NCBI RefSeq assembly: GCF_037997115.1
Contig: NZ_CP150484.1
Span: 2,785,114-2,828,573 of the forward strand
Length of the DNA stretch: 43,460 nt
From: Amycolatopsis coloradensis
GTDB lineage: Bacteria > Actinomycetota > Actinomycetes > Mycobacteriales > Pseudonocardiaceae
Direction: 5' to 3'
The stretch's first letter is position 1. Every line of letters starts with the position of its first letter. The notes under the pieces are model-generated. The model searched no databases, was not told the origin of the DNA, and saw nothing but the letters and a program-made list of their open reading frames with translations. Shown here in pieces: positions 8,666-17,272 of the stretch. Position numbers and translations under genes: made by a program.

Positions 8666-9318
8666 TGGCCTTCCGCGCCGTCGCCGTCGGCCTTCTTCAC
8701 GTTCCCGATGCGCCGCGTGAGCATGCCGACGAACGAGGCCCTGTCGGCGTTCGCCCGTTCGTAGGTCAGCAGCTCTTCCAGCTGCGCGAGGTCGAACCGG
8801 CGCAGGCGGGCGCGCAGCTGCGGCAGGGTGAGCGTGTCGTAGTCGTCGAGCCCGGCCGGACCGGAGGTCACGGGCGCGCTCGCGCTGTCGAACTCGCCGT
8901 CGGCGTGGTCCTCGGCGAGCGCGCGCTCCTCCTCGGCCCACGGGTCCTCAGTGAGCGCTTCGAGGTCCCGGAGATGGCCGTTGGTCTCAGCGCGCGGCTC
9001 GGGAACCTCGGCGTCCTCTCGCAGCGGGATGACGCACGAGTCGCGCTCGTACCGGCGTTCGCCGACGTCCGGCGGGAGATCTTCGTCGAAGGTGGCCCAG
9101 CTCGGCGTGTCCTCGACCGGGCGGAGACCCGACAGCGCGTCGTCGCCCTTGATCGCGAGTTCGGTGACGTGCTGCTGGACGCGCATGGAGAACTGGAGTA
9201 CCTGGCTGACCACCGTGACGGGGAGCCCGGTGAGCTGCTTGGGAAGTTCGCGAACCCGCTCGGCGGTGGTGACGGCGAGGCCCGCGGCGACCCGGAGGGG
9301 GAGCGGGAGAGGCTTCAT
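8662..9318 (-). CDS. Lipid-droplet-associated protein (Rv1109c-like)
   Basis: Protein of 218 residues in the position occupied by Rv1109c in M. tuberculosis, directly upstream of xseA and divergent from ispH. The N-terminal about 65 residues are amphipathic and hydrophobic (LPLPLRVAAGLAVTTAERV...VVSQVLQFSMRVQQHV), typical of a droplet- or membrane-surface anchor. The centre is acidic and poorly ordered. The C-terminal about 50 residues form a conserved helical module (TLPQLRARLRRFDLAQLEEL...FVGMLTRRIGNV). The family name comes from known actinobacterial annotation of this locus; function in exonuclease VII biology is unproven. The ATG at 9316-9318 begins MKPLPLP. Confidence 0.75.
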   Translation of the reverse strand: MKPLPLPLRVAAGLAVTTAERVRELPKQLTGLPVTVVSQVLQFSMRVQQHVTELAIKGDDALSGLRPVEDTPSWATFDEDLPPDVGERRYERDSCVIPLREDAEVPEPRAETNGHLRDLEALTEDPWAEEERALAEDHADGEFDSASAPVTSGPAGLDDYDTLTLPQLRARLRRFDLAQLEELLTYERANADRASFVGMLTRRIGNVKKADGDGAEGQ

Positions 9319-9457
9319 GCGTCTAGCCTGCCGTATCCGGGCCATCCTGCCCAACCGAACGGGTGTGTCGCCTCACAGGACGTGACTCCACGCACATCCT
9401 TTGGAGGGGTTCCCTGGTCACCTGAACGTGAGTGCGGGGAGCCCCCGGGGCAGCCCG

Positions 9458-9463
9458 TACCCT
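9458..9463 (+). promoter_or_regulatory. -10 box of ispH (leaderless)
   Basis: TACCCT ends 6 nt before the ATG at 9470, which implies an mRNA beginning at or beside the start codon. No clear ribosome binding site precedes this ATG. Confidence 0.55.
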
Positions 9464-9469
9464 GGGGGC

Positions 9470-10483
9470 ATGAGTTCTGCGAGTCCCGGAATCACGCCCG
9501 CCGGCAGTCCGACGATCACCGAGTCCGGTGTGCCGGCAGGTGGCAAACGTGTCCTGCTCGCCAAGCCTCGCGGCTACTGCGCGGGGGTCGACCGCGCGGT
9601 CATCGCCGTCGAAAAGGCGCTCGAGCTCTACGGCGCACCGGTGTACGTGCGCAAGGAGATCGTGCACAACCGGCACGTGGTCGAGACCCTGCGCGAGCGC
9701 GGCGTGATCTTCGTCGACGAGACCTCCGAGGTGCCGGAAGGCGAACTGGTGGTGTTCTCCGCGCACGGCGTCTCGCCCGCGGTGCACGCCGAGGCCGCCG
9801 AGCGCAACCTGCGGACCATCGACGCGACCTGCCCGCTCGTGACGAAGGTGCACAAGGAAGTCAACCGGTTCGCGAAGGACGACTACGACATCCTGCTGAT
9901 CGGTCACGAAGGCCACGAAGAGGTCGAAGGCACGGCCGGCGAGGCTCCCGACAAGGTGCAGCTCGTCGACACCGCCGAGGACGTCGACAAGGTCGAGGTC
10001 CGCGACCCGTCGAAGGTCATCTGGCTGTCGCAGACCACCCTTTCGGTGGACGAGACCATGGAGCGCGTCGATCAGCTGCGGGACAAGTTCCCCGGCTTGG
10101 CCGACCCGCCCAGCGACGACATCTGCTACGCCACCACTAACCGCCAGGTCGCGGTCAAGGCCATGGCCGCCGAGTGCGACCTCGTCCTGGTGGTCGGCTC
10201 GACGAACTCGTCCAACTCGAAGCGGCTGGTCGAGGTCGCGCTGAAGGCGGGGGCGCGCGCGTCGCACCTGGTCGACTTCGCGCACGAGGTCGACGAAGCG
10301 TGGCTCGAAGGCGTCGAGACCGTCGGCGTCACCAGCGGCGCTTCGGTGCCGGAGGTGCTGGTGATGGACCTGCTGGCGTGGCTGGCCGAGCGTGGCTGGG
10401 ACAACGTCGACGAGGTCACCACGGCCAACGAGAAGATCGCGTTCGCGCTGCCGCACGAGCTGCGCAAGGCCGCGAAGGCCTGA
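9470..10483 (+). CDS. ispH: 4-hydroxy-3-methylbut-2-enyl diphosphate reductase
   Basis: Last enzyme of the MEP (non-mevalonate) isoprenoid pathway: reduces HMBPP to IPP and DMAPP using a 4Fe-4S cluster. The three cluster cysteines are visible in [24 protein letters not shown] and [12 protein letters not shown]; substrate-binding segments [24 protein letters not shown] and [10 protein letters not shown] are intact. At 337 residues it matches actinobacterial IspH. The ATG at 9470 was chosen over an in-frame ATG at 9401 because the leaderless -10 TACCCT lies 6 nt ahead. A strong hairpin follows. It is divergent from the xseA operon as in mycobacteria. Confidence 0.97.
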   Translation: MSSASPGITPAGSPTITESGVPAGGKRVLLAKPRGYCAGVDRAVIAVEKALELYGAPVYVRKEIVHNRHVVETLRERGVIFVDETSEVPEGELVVFSAHGVSPAVHAEAAERNLRTIDATCPLVTKVHKEVNRFAKDDYDILLIGHEGHEEVEGTAGEAPDKVQLVDTAEDVDKVEVRDPSKVIWLSQTTLSVDETMERVDQLRDKFPGLADPPSDDICYATTNRQVAVKAMAAECDLVLVVGSTNSSNSKRLVEVALKAGARASHLVDFAHEVDEAWLEGVETVGVTSGASVPEVLVMDLLAWLAERGWDNVDEVTTANEKIAFALPHELRKAAKA

Positions 10484-10496
10484 CGCCCGCTACGCA

Positions 10497-10532
10497 AAAG
10501 GGCCGTCCGAGGAGTTCCCCGGGCGGCCCTTT
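10497..10532 (+). terminator. Hairpin terminator after ispH
   Basis: AAAGGGCCG and CGGCCCTTT are near-complementary arms around a loop, starting 13 nt after the ispH stop; the arms end in A and T runs, so it could work in both directions. The convergent DUF6542-like gene ends about 40 nt further on. Confidence 0.6.
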
Positions 10533-10573
10533 CCGCTGGTCAGCGGCTCAAGCGAGAGCAAAGGTCCCTTGCT

Positions 10574-11449
10574 TCACCGCTCGTCGTCCCACGGGCGGCG
10601 GCGGGGCGGCTGCCCTCCGCGGCGCGGATCGTCCGCGCGCGGCGGACGGCGGCGCGGAGCACCGGGGGCGCTTTCGCCGCGGGGATCGCGACGGCGCGGT
10701 TCGCCGTCTTCCGGCGGACGCGGCCGCCGGGGCTGACGTCCCGGCGGCGGCGGTTTGCGGGCGCCGGGCTCGGCGTCGCGGCGAGGGCGTCGCTCGTCGT
10801 CGACCGGGCGGCGGCGGGGCGGCGCACCGTCTCGCGGAGCACCGCGGCGGGAAGGCGGGGGCGGCGTCTGGCCGGTCCGGGACGCGGGGCGGCCACGGCC
10901 CGGCGCGGCGGCCGCGGCGGGACGGGCGGCGGGCTTGTCCTCGTCACGACGCTCGGGTTTGGTACCCGGCTTCACCTTCACCGGGGCATCGGGATCGCGC
11001 TCGCGGTAGATCCGGAAGATGCCGATCGCCAAGGTGACGCCGGTGGTGATGGCCATCGTCGGGAAGCCGTTGATCAGCGGCGTGCCGACGTCGAAGGCTC
11101 TCGACAGCAGGTCTGTGCCCTTGCTGCCGTCCGAGGTCAGGAGGATGACCCCCGGGACGGTCACGGCGAGGACCAGGGGCGGCTGCACCATCGGGCCGAA
11201 CAGCCCGCGGCGCTGGACGGCCACCACGGCGGCCACCGCGCCGAGCGCGTAGCACGCCTTGAACAGCAGGCCCAGGTCCTTCTGCATCATCATGTCGACG
11301 AAGGCGCCAAGGATGGCGAGCCCGAAGCCCACCAGGACGGCCGCCCACCAGGGCAACCCTCGCCTGGCGCCGACGAGCGGACGCTCGTCCCAGGCAACGG
11401 GGACGTCGTCGGCATCAGGATCGCTCTGGCGATCGCGAATCGCGGTCAC
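10574..11449 (-). CDS. DUF6542-like membrane protein with Arg/Pro-rich tail
   Basis: About 291 residues. The N-terminal part has four hydrophobic helices (WWAAVLVGFGLAILGAFV, ACYALGAVAAVVAV, PPLVLAVTVPGVILL, and AITTGVTLAIGIFRIY), followed from about residue 155 by a long, low-complexity cytoplasmic tail rich in Arg, Pro, Gly and Asp. This architecture occurs in actinobacterial DUF6542-type proteins next to ispH and ychF (Rv1111c position); function unknown. I chose the GTG at 11447-11449 (VTAIRDRQ) over an earlier in-frame start because homologues begin near the charged stretch ahead of helix 1. The tail's composition follows the general codon bias, so I do not see it as a frameshift artefact. 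Confidence 0.65.
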   Translation of the reverse strand: MTAIRDRQSDPDADDVPVAWDERPLVGARRGLPWWAAVLVGFGLAILGAFVDMMMQKDLGLLFKACYALGAVAAVVAVQRRGLFGPMVQPPLVLAVTVPGVILLTSDGSKGTDLLSRAFDVGTPLINGFPTMAITTGVTLAIGIFRIYRERDPDAPVKVKPGTKPERRDEDKPAARPAAAAAPGRGRPASRTGQTPPPPSRRGAPRDGAPPRRRPVDDERRPRRDAEPGARKPPPPGRQPRRPRPPEDGEPRRRDPRGESAPGAPRRRPPRADDPRRGGQPPRRRPWDDER

Positions 11450-11528
11450 AGGCCCCACCGTATATCCAAGCTGCGGGCATACCGCCAACAGGCGGTGTGT
11501 CTATCGCCTGGTAGTGGTCATTCCGGAC

Positions 11529-11551
11529 CACCCGGACGGACTGTCCGGGTG
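11529..11551. repeat. 9-bp inverted repeat
   Basis: CACCCGGAC (11529-11537) pairs exactly with GTCCGGGTG (11543-11551) around a 5-nt loop. No T-tract follows on either strand. It may terminate or fold an RNA; role unknown. Confidence 0.4.
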
Positions 11552-11796
11552 CTTACCGGAAGTACTACGGGTGAAGGATCCACAAGGTTGCCGAGCGGGC
11601 CGGAACGGAGCTCGCGATTCCGGAAGTCGCAGGTCGGGCGGTGCGGTCCGCATCCGGCCCGTGAGTGGTCAGGACGGGTGTCGAGGGTCCGGACAAGGTG
11701 GCGTGGGACTCAGGCTCGGCCGGTGAGGGACAAACGTCTTCGCCCCTGTGGCTACTCGACGTGTTCGGCAGGCGGGGAGTGTTACCGAGGGTGAGA

Positions 11797-11841
11797 GGGG
11801 TGTGGACATAGGGACGTTCAGCGTCCCTATTTCCACACCCC
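11797..11841. repeat. 20-bp hairpin in gene-free region
   Basis: Arms 11797-11816 and 11822-11841 match at 19 of 20 positions around the loop TTCAG; the inner part is TAGGGACG/CGTCCCTA and the outer part GGGGTGTGG/CCACACCCC. No gene borders it within 200 bp on the left. It could be the core of a small RNA or of a dispersed intergenic repeat. Confidence 0.45.
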
Positions 11842-11997
11842 CCTCGCATCTCTCTCGCGTCACGCGGGATTCTGGTCAGCCACCGCACCGAAATCCACAC
11901 AGTGGGCTTCTTGGGGCTGACTTACCCTCAGCCACCGTGCTCTGCCGGGCCGCGCCAAGTGGCTTCGCGACACGCCTTGAACAGCGACGGCATCGTC

Positions 11998-12044
11998 GTG
12001 AAGGGCCCCTTCACTACCTTCAGGGTAGGCAAGGAGGCCTTCAC
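11998..12044. repeat. TGAAGG-type palindromic repeat at the rmuC stop
   Basis: Contains GTGAAGGGCCCCTTCAC (11998-12014), a small CTACC/GGTAG hairpin, and AAGGAGGCCTTCAC (12031-12044). The rmuC stop codon (TGA, minus strand 12041-12043) is part of the repeat. A closely related sequence forms the arms of the element at 39122-39527. Likely acts as a transcription terminator. Confidence 0.55.
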
Positions 12045-12955
12045 GAGGCCGGGAGTTCGTCCGCCTTCCTGATCAGCGGGACCGGCGCCGGGCTGCCCGC
12101 GGCGTCGGTCAGCGGCGAGACCGTGCTCCGGAAGCTCTCGAGCGCCTCCAGCTCCCGCCGCCGGGCCGAGATGAAGCGCTGCAGGTGGGTGCTCGACAGG
12201 TTCAGCGCGTCGACCGCGTTGCCCGCTGCCCGGTGCGCGGCCGCGGCGCCCGCCCGGACCTGCTCGACGTCCTCGACCAGCGCCCGTTCGGTCGCGGCGA
12301 ACAGCGCGGCGGACGCCAGTACGGCGAACCCCGTCGGCCCGCAGAGGAAGACCCGCCGGTCCAGCATCCAGCGCAGCAGTTCCGGGTCGGTGTCCAGCGC
12401 GGCGACCACGGCCGCGTCGGACGGGACGAACATGATCGTCCCGTAGATCGCGTCGGCCCAGCGCTGGTAGCCCTTGCCCGCCAGCTCGGCCGCCCGCGAC
12501 CGGAGCTGCCGGACGTGGACGCGCAGCGCGTCCAGCCGTTCTTCGGGGTCGTCGGTCTCGACGGCCTCGGCCCAGCAGGCCATGCTCGCCTTCGCGTCCA
12601 CCGGCACGGTCCGGCCGCCGCCGACCCGCAGCACCATGTCCGGTTTCGCGGCGCCGCCGCCCGCCAGGTCCGTTTGCAGCGTGAAGTGCAGCTCCTCGCG
12701 GAGCCCGAGCGCTCGTGCGGTCTCCAGGAGGACCTGCTCGCCCAGCTCGCCCCGGCCGCTGATCGAGGCGAACGCGACCTCGTACCGGCGCAGCGCGAGC
12801 TGCTGCTGATCGGCCTTCGCCCGCTCGGCCGCGACCTGTTTCGCCGCCGCGTCCGCCCTCCGCATGCCGTCGTTGTACAGCCGCCACAACAGCGCGACGG
12901 CCGCGAGCAGCAGCAACGCGAGTACGACGGCCGCGGTGGTGATCACCGTCGCCAC
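12041..12955 (-). CDS. rmuC: DNA recombination protein RmuC
   Basis: Membrane-anchored member of the RmuC family, which limits recombination-type rearrangements at short inverted repeats and carries a restriction-endonuclease-like core. The 304-residue protein begins with one transmembrane helix (TAAVVLALLLLAAVALLWRLY), then a coiled coil (ADAAAKQVAAERAKADQQQL), then the nuclease-like core with KPDMVLRVGGGRTVPVDAKAS (here about residues 108-128; the D...D-x-K pattern is visible as DMVL...VDAK), YGTIMFVPSDAAV and the CGPTGFAVL segment. The GTG start is preceded by GGAGGGGAGG. It is divergent from sbcD, another DNA-end-processing gene. It is shorter than E. coli RmuC (about 475), as is usual in actinobacteria. 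Confidence 0.92.
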   Translation of the reverse strand: MATVITTAAVVLALLLLAAVALLWRLYNDGMRRADAAAKQVAAERAKADQQQLALRRYEVAFASISGRGELGEQVLLETARALGLREELHFTLQTDLAGGGAAKPDMVLRVGGGRTVPVDAKASMACWAEAVETDDPEERLDALRVHVRQLRSRAAELAGKGYQRWADAIYGTIMFVPSDAAVVAALDTDPELLRWMLDRRVFLCGPTGFAVLASAALFAATERALVEDVEQVRAGAAAAHRAAGNAVDALNLSSTHLQRFISARRRELEALESFRSTVSPLTDAAGSPAPVPLIRKADELPAS

Positions 12956-13120
12956 CGGTACCTCCCCTCCGGATCCGAGTCGGGGACATCATGGCGGAAC
13001 CCACCGACAAGAACGGAACGGCGCGGTCGCGCTCCGTATCTGACCTGCGCCGTCCCCGGCGTGTCGGAAAGCGCGGTGCCGTCAAGGGCGCGCCTCCCCT
13101 CTCCGGCCGGTGCGCGGCCC

Positions 13121-13126
13121 TACCTT
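13121..13126 (+). promoter_or_regulatory. -10 box of sbcDC (leaderless)
   Basis: TACCTT ends 7 nt before the GTG at 13134. No Shine-Dalgarno sequence is present between them. Confidence 0.55.
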
Positions 13127-13133
13127 GGGCTGC

Positions 13134-14285
13134 GTGAAGCTCCTGCACACGTCCGACTGGCATATCGGCCGTACCTTCCACGGCGCCGATCTGCTCGCCG
13201 AGCAGGAAACCGTGCTCGGCCATCTCGCCGATCTCGTGGCCGCCGAGTCGGTCGACGTCGTGCTCGTGTCCGGCGACATCTACGACCGCGCGGTGCCCTC
13301 GGCGGAGGCCGTCCGCGTGGCCACGACCGCGCTGGGCAGGATCCGTCAGGCCGGCGCGGCACTGGTGATGACACCGGGCAACCACGACTCCGCGCCGCGG
13401 CTGGGCGCGTTCGCCGAGTTCGCCGCGGCGGGCGGGCTGCACCTGCGCGCCACGATCGACGGGCTCGCCGAGCCGGTGCTGCTGTCCGACGAGCACGGCG
13501 AGGTCGCGCTCTACGGGATCCCGTATCTCGAACCGGAGCCCGCGCGTCACGCCCTTGGCGTACCCGAGGCCCGCGGCCACACCGGCGTCCTCACCGAGGC
13601 GATGCGGCGGGTCCGCGCGGATCTCGCCGGGCGGCCGCCCGGAACGCGGTCGGTGGTGCTCGCGCACGCCTTCGTCACCGGCGGCGAACCGACCGAATCC
13701 GAGCGGACCATCGCGGTCGGCGGCGTCGAGCAGGTGCCGGGTTCGGTGTTCGACGGCGTCGACTACGTCGCACTCGGCCACCTCCACGGCCCGCAGACCC
13801 TCGCCGAGCACCTGCGTTATTCGGGCAGCCCGCTGGCGTACTCGTTTTCCGAGACGCGCCAGCGGAAATCGGTCTGGCTGGTGGAACTCGGCGCCGAGGG
13901 GCTCGCCGAGGTCCGGCGCCACGAACTACCGGTGCCGCGCCACCTCGCGATGCTGCGGGGCGAGCTGGCGGATCTCCTTTCCGATCCGGAGCACGACGGC
14001 CTCACCGAACACTTCCTCTCCTTCACGGTCACCGACCGGGTCCGCCCGATCGACGCCATGCGCAAGCTGCGTGAGCGGTTTCCCTACGCGGTGCACATGG
14101 ACTGGCAGCCGGAAGGCGGGCACGACGGTGCCGCGCTGAAGTACGCCGAAGCCGTCCGCGGGCGATCCGACGTCGAGATCACCCGCAGTTTCCTGGAGGA
14201 CTGCCGCGGATCCGCGCCGTCGGAGAGCGAGGAACGGCTGGTGCTGGCGGCGCTGGGCGCGGCGGGCAGGGAGCGCGAAGTATGA
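13134..14285 (+). CDS. sbcD: Exonuclease subunit SbcD (Mre11-like)
   Basis: Metallophosphoesterase nuclease that works with SbcC to cleave DNA hairpins and process blocked ends. The 383-residue protein shows the metal motifs TSDWHIG (D8, H10), SGDIYDR (D48), PGNHD (N83-H84-D85), HAFVTGGE and ALGHLHGPQ, followed by the C-terminal cap (SFSETRQRKSVWLVEL). The GTG at 13134 is placed by the start VKLLHTSDWH, conserved in the family, and by the TACCTT box 7 nt upstream; an in-frame ATG at 13110 would lie before the promoter. The stop overlaps the sbcC start as ATGA. Confidence 0.97.
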   Translation: MKLLHTSDWHIGRTFHGADLLAEQETVLGHLADLVAAESVDVVLVSGDIYDRAVPSAEAVRVATTALGRIRQAGAALVMTPGNHDSAPRLGAFAEFAAAGGLHLRATIDGLAEPVLLSDEHGEVALYGIPYLEPEPARHALGVPEARGHTGVLTEAMRRVRADLAGRPPGTRSVVLAHAFVTGGEPTESERTIAVGGVEQVPGSVFDGVDYVALGHLHGPQTLAEHLRYSGSPLAYSFSETRQRKSVWLVELGAEGLAEVRRHELPVPRHLAMLRGELADLLSDPEHDGLTEHFLSFTVTDRVRPIDAMRKLRERFPYAVHMDWQPEGGHDGAALKYAEAVRGRSDVEITRSFLEDCRGSAPSESEERLVLAALGAAGREREV

Positions 14286-17233
14286 GGTTGCACCGGTTGG
14301 AGGTCGCCGCTTTCGGTCCGTACGCGGGCCGCGAGGTGGTGGACTTCGACGTGCTCGGCGCCGACGGGTTGTTCCTGCTGCACGGTGACACCGGAGCGGG
14401 GAAGACGACCCTGCTCGACGCGATCGCGTTCGCGTTGTTCGGCACCGTCCCGGGCGCGCGGGGCGAGGTCAAGCGGCTGCGCTGCGACCTCGCCGAGCCC
14501 GACCAGGTCACCGAGGTCGTCCTGGAACTGACCGTGCAGGGGCAGCGGATGCGGATCGCGCGCAACCCCGAGTACCAGCGGCCGAAGCGCCGAGGCGAAG
14601 GGATGACCGTCCAGCAGGCGAAGGCGGTGCTGAGCTGGGTCGGCACCGTACCCGCCGGACACGTGGCCGAGGGCATCACGCGGATCGACGAGGTCGCGCG
14701 CACGGTCGAGCGGCTCGTCGGCATGACGCACGAGCAGTTCTTCCAGGTGGTCTTGCTGCCGCAGGGCGAATTCGCGCGGTTCCTGCGCGCGAACACGGCC
14801 GAACGCGAGGAGCTGCTGGAGCGGCTGTTCGGCACCGAGCGCTTCTCCGACGTCGAGAACTGGTTCGCGAATCTGCGTGCCGAACGCGGCCGCGAGTTGC
14901 AGACGCGGCAGCAGACGCTTCGGGAGTGGGTCGCGCGATTCGCGCAGGTCGCGGGGCAGGAAGCGCCCGAGGAAGGGCAGGCCGAATGGGTCGGGGAGGT
15001 ACTCGCCGAGTCGGCACGGCGCGTCGCCGAGGCCCAGGAACGCGACACGAAGGCTCGGACGGCGGCCAAGAAGGCTGAAGCGGTCTGGCAGGAGAACCGG
15101 TCCACCGCCGAACGGATCCGCCGGGTGCGCACCGCGTACACGCGGTTGTCGGCGATCGCCGAGCAGGCGGACCAGCGGGCGGAGTGGGCGGAAGAGGTCG
15201 AGGCGGCGCATCGTGCGGCGGGTGTCGTCGCGGAGGCGGATCTCCTCGAGCGCAGGCTGGATCAGCTCGCGGAGGCCGAAGCCGCCGAGGCGCTCCGGGC
15301 TCGGGAAGTGCCGGACGCGGCGGAGAGTTCGGCAGCCGAGCTTCGCGCTCGCGCCGGCGGGTTGCGGGAAGAAGCGGGCGCGCTCGCCGAACTCGTGGCG
15401 GAAAGCGAGCAGCAGCAACGGGATCTGGTCAGCCGCGATCAGCTGCACGCCGCCGCTGAGAAGGCGAAGAAGCAGGCCGAGGACTTCGCCGCCGAGCTCG
15501 GCGCGGCGCCGGAGAAGGTCGCGGCTTTGCGGGCCGAAGCGGCCGCTGCCGCCGAAGCCGAAGCGAAGCTCGACGGCGCCCGGGCTCGTGTCGACGAGCT
15601 GACCGCGCTGGTTCGTGACGCCGAAGAGGTGCCCAGGACACGACAGGCCGTCGAGCGGGCACGTGCGGCGGTCGGCGAGGCCGTGGACGGCCATCAGCAG
15701 GCCCGTCAGCACAGGCTGGATCTGCGGGAACGGCGTCTCGAAGGAATGGCGGCAGAACTCGCCGCCGGTCTTCACCGGGGCGAAGACTGCCCGGTCTGCG
15801 GCGCGACGGAGCATCCGTCGCCGGCGACGCACACCGGCGGCTTGGTCGACCCCGAGGACGAGCGCCGCGCCGAAGCCGCGGAGCAGCAGGCGCACGCGCG
15901 GCGCGAGAAGGCGAAAGCCGCGTTGCAGGAAGCCGAAAACCGCCTGACCGTCCTGATCGAGCGGCTGGGCGAGCACACCGAGGAGACATTGCGGGCCGGG
16001 CTCGCCGAAGCGCGCGACCTGGTCGCGACGCTGTCGGAGACGGCTCGCCGAAAGCCCGCTCTCGAGACGCGGCTCCTCGGACTGGAACGGAAGATCGAGC
16101 AGCTGACCGAACAGCGCGGGGCGGCCGAACGCCGCGCGGTCGAGGTCGCGACCGAGGTGCGCGGGCTGACCGAGCGGCTGGCCGAGCGCGAACGCCGGTT
16201 GGAGGCCGCGCGCGGTGAGTTCGCCGACGTCGCCACCCGGCGGCGTCATCTGCTCGGCTTCGCGACCCGCCTCGACGCGTTGGCCGAAGCGCGGCTGACC
16301 GTCGCGGGTGCCCGCGAGCGCCGTGACGAGCAAGCGAAACTGGTCAAGGAAGCGTTGCGGGCCAAGGGTTTCGCAGACCTCGAAGAGATGCGCGCGGCGG
16401 CGCGTCCGGACGAGCAGATCACGAAACTGGAAGCCAGCCTCGCCGACGCGAAGGTGATGGAGCGGGCCGCCAAAGCGGAACTCGCGCAGCCCGAGTTGTT
16501 CGGCATCTCGCCGGAGGACGAGATCGACGTCGGCGCTTCGGCGGACGCGGCGCAGGAGACACGAGCCGAAGCCGAGCAGGCGTTCGCGGCGCTGCGGACG
16601 GCGAAGACGCGGCACACGGACCTGACCGCGCTGGCCGAGCGGATGACGTCCTTGATGACGGAGCTGGCGCCGGTCGAAGAGGGATATCTCGAATTGAAGG
16701 CGCTGGCCGAAGTGGTCAACGGTCGCGGGCAGAACGCGCGGAAGATGTCACTGCGCTCGTATGTTCTCGCCGCGCGGCTTGAAGAGGTCGCGGTCGCGGC
16801 GACGGCTCGCCTGCGGACGATGAGCCAGGGCCGCTACTCCTTTGTGCATTCCGACGCGGCCGGGGCGCGGGGCACCCGCGGCGGGCTCGGCCTCGACGTG
16901 CTCGACGACTACTCAGGCACCATCCGGCCCGCGAAGACGCTCTCCGGTGGTGAGTCCTTCCTCGCGTCACTCTCGCTGGCCCTGGGGCTCGCGGACGTCG
17001 TCGCGGCCGAAACCGGCGGAGCGCTGCTGGACACGTTGTTCATTGATGAGGGCTTCGGCACGTTGGACGCCGAGACGCTCGACATCGTCATGAACATCCT
17101 CGACGAGCTTCGCGCCGGCGGTCGCGTGGTCGGGCTGGTCTCGCACGTGGAGGAACTGCGGCAGCGGATCCCGACGAGGCTGCGGATCCGGAAGTCGCGT
17201 ACGGGCTCTTCGGTGGAGATCCACGCCGCCTGA
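14282..17233 (+). CDS. sbcC: Exonuclease subunit SbcC (Rad50-like SMC ATPase)
   Basis: ATP-driven partner of SbcD; the complex opens and cuts DNA hairpins and protein-blocked ends. The 983 residues follow the Rad50 plan: N-terminal ATPase half with Walker A GDTGAGKTT (about 35-43), a first long coiled coil, the zinc hook CPVC (C503, C506) that dimerises two molecules, a second Ala/Glu/Arg-rich coiled coil, and the C-terminal half with the signature LSGGESFLASLSLALGLADV (about 887) and Walker B LFIDEGFGTLD (about 918). Translationally coupled to sbcD by a 4-nt overlap. The palindrome after its stop has been split by an IS element. Confidence 0.97.
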   Translation: MRLHRLEVAAFGPYAGREVVDFDVLGADGLFLLHGDTGAGKTTLLDAIAFALFGTVPGARGEVKRLRCDLAEPDQVTEVVLELTVQGQRMRIARNPEYQRPKRRGEGMTVQQAKAVLSWVGTVPAGHVAEGITRIDEVARTVERLVGMTHEQFFQVVLLPQGEFARFLRANTAEREELLERLFGTERFSDVENWFANLRAERGRELQTRQQTLREWVARFAQVAGQEAPEEGQAEWVGEVLAESARRVAEAQERDTKARTAAKKAEAVWQENRSTAERIRRVRTAYTRLSAIAEQADQRAEWAEEVEAAHRAAGVVAEADLLERRLDQLAEAEAAEALRAREVPDAAESSAAELRARAGGLREEAGALAELVAESEQQQRDLVSRDQLHAAAEKAKKQAEDFAAELGAAPEKVAALRAEAAAAAEAEAKLDGARARVDELTALVRDAEEVPRTRQAVERARAAVGEAVDGHQQARQHRLDLRERRLEGMAAELAAGLHRGEDCPVCGATEHPSPATHTGGLVDPEDERRAEAAEQQAHARREKAKAALQEAENRLTVLIERLGEHTEETLRAGLAEARDLVATLSETARRKPALETRLLGLERKIEQLTEQRGAAERRAVEVATEVRGLTERLAERERRLEAARGEFADVATRRRHLLGFATRLDALAEARLTVAGARERRDEQAKLVKEALRAKGFADLEEMRAAARPDEQITKLEASLADAKVMERAAKAELAQPELFGISPEDEIDVGASADAAQETRAEAEQAFAALRTAKTRHTDLTALAERMTSLMTELAPVEEGYLELKALAEVVNGRGQNARKMSLRSYVLAARLEEVAVAATARLRTMSQGRYSFVHSDAAGARGTRGGLGLDVLDDYSGTIRPAKTLSGGESFLASLSLALGLADVVAAETGGALLDTLFIDEGFGTLDAETLDIVMNILDELRAGGRVVGLVSHVEELRQRIPTRLRIRKSRTGSSVEIHAA

Positions 17234-17241
17234 CCCCAGGT

Positions 17242-17272
17242 CTCGTGAGTGGTAAGGACGGTTCTAACCGTC
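17242..17272. repeat. Left half of a split palindrome plus left target duplication
   Basis: 17242-17256 is the left arm (ctcgtgagtggtaag); 17257-17272 is the palindromic core GACGGTTCTAACCGTC, repeated exactly at 18584-18599. Removing the IS and one core copy restores a perfect 46-bp palindrome that began 8 nt after the sbcC stop, a likely bidirectional terminator between convergent genes sbcC and ogt. Confidence 0.75.

Larger units (their letters stand above)
11450..12040. other. Gene-free 590-bp stretch with two hairpins and a repeat
   Basis: No reading frame here has convincing codon structure or a start with a ribosome site. It contains a 9-bp hairpin (11529-11551), a 20-bp hairpin (11797-11841) and, at its right end, a TGAAGG-type palindrome that includes the rmuC stop. 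I saw no tRNA: there is no GGTTCGAATCC-type T-arm in a cloverleaf context. Confidence 0.6.

Noticed and set aside
10574..10990. Arg/Pro-rich tail of the DUF6542-like protein as a frameshift
   Set aside because: The frame is continuous, the tail has typical third-position GC, and such tails are normal after this membrane domain in actinobacteria.
11928..13922. Long minus-strand open frame across rmuC and sbcD
   Set aside because: It lies antisense or out of frame to two clear repair genes, is Arg/Gly/Pro-rich nonsense, and has no ribosome site; a normal high-GC shadow.
14084..16615. 843-codon minus-strand open frame opposite sbcC
   Set aside because: Mirror frame of the coiled-coil codons of sbcC; composition and lack of any domain show it is a shadow.
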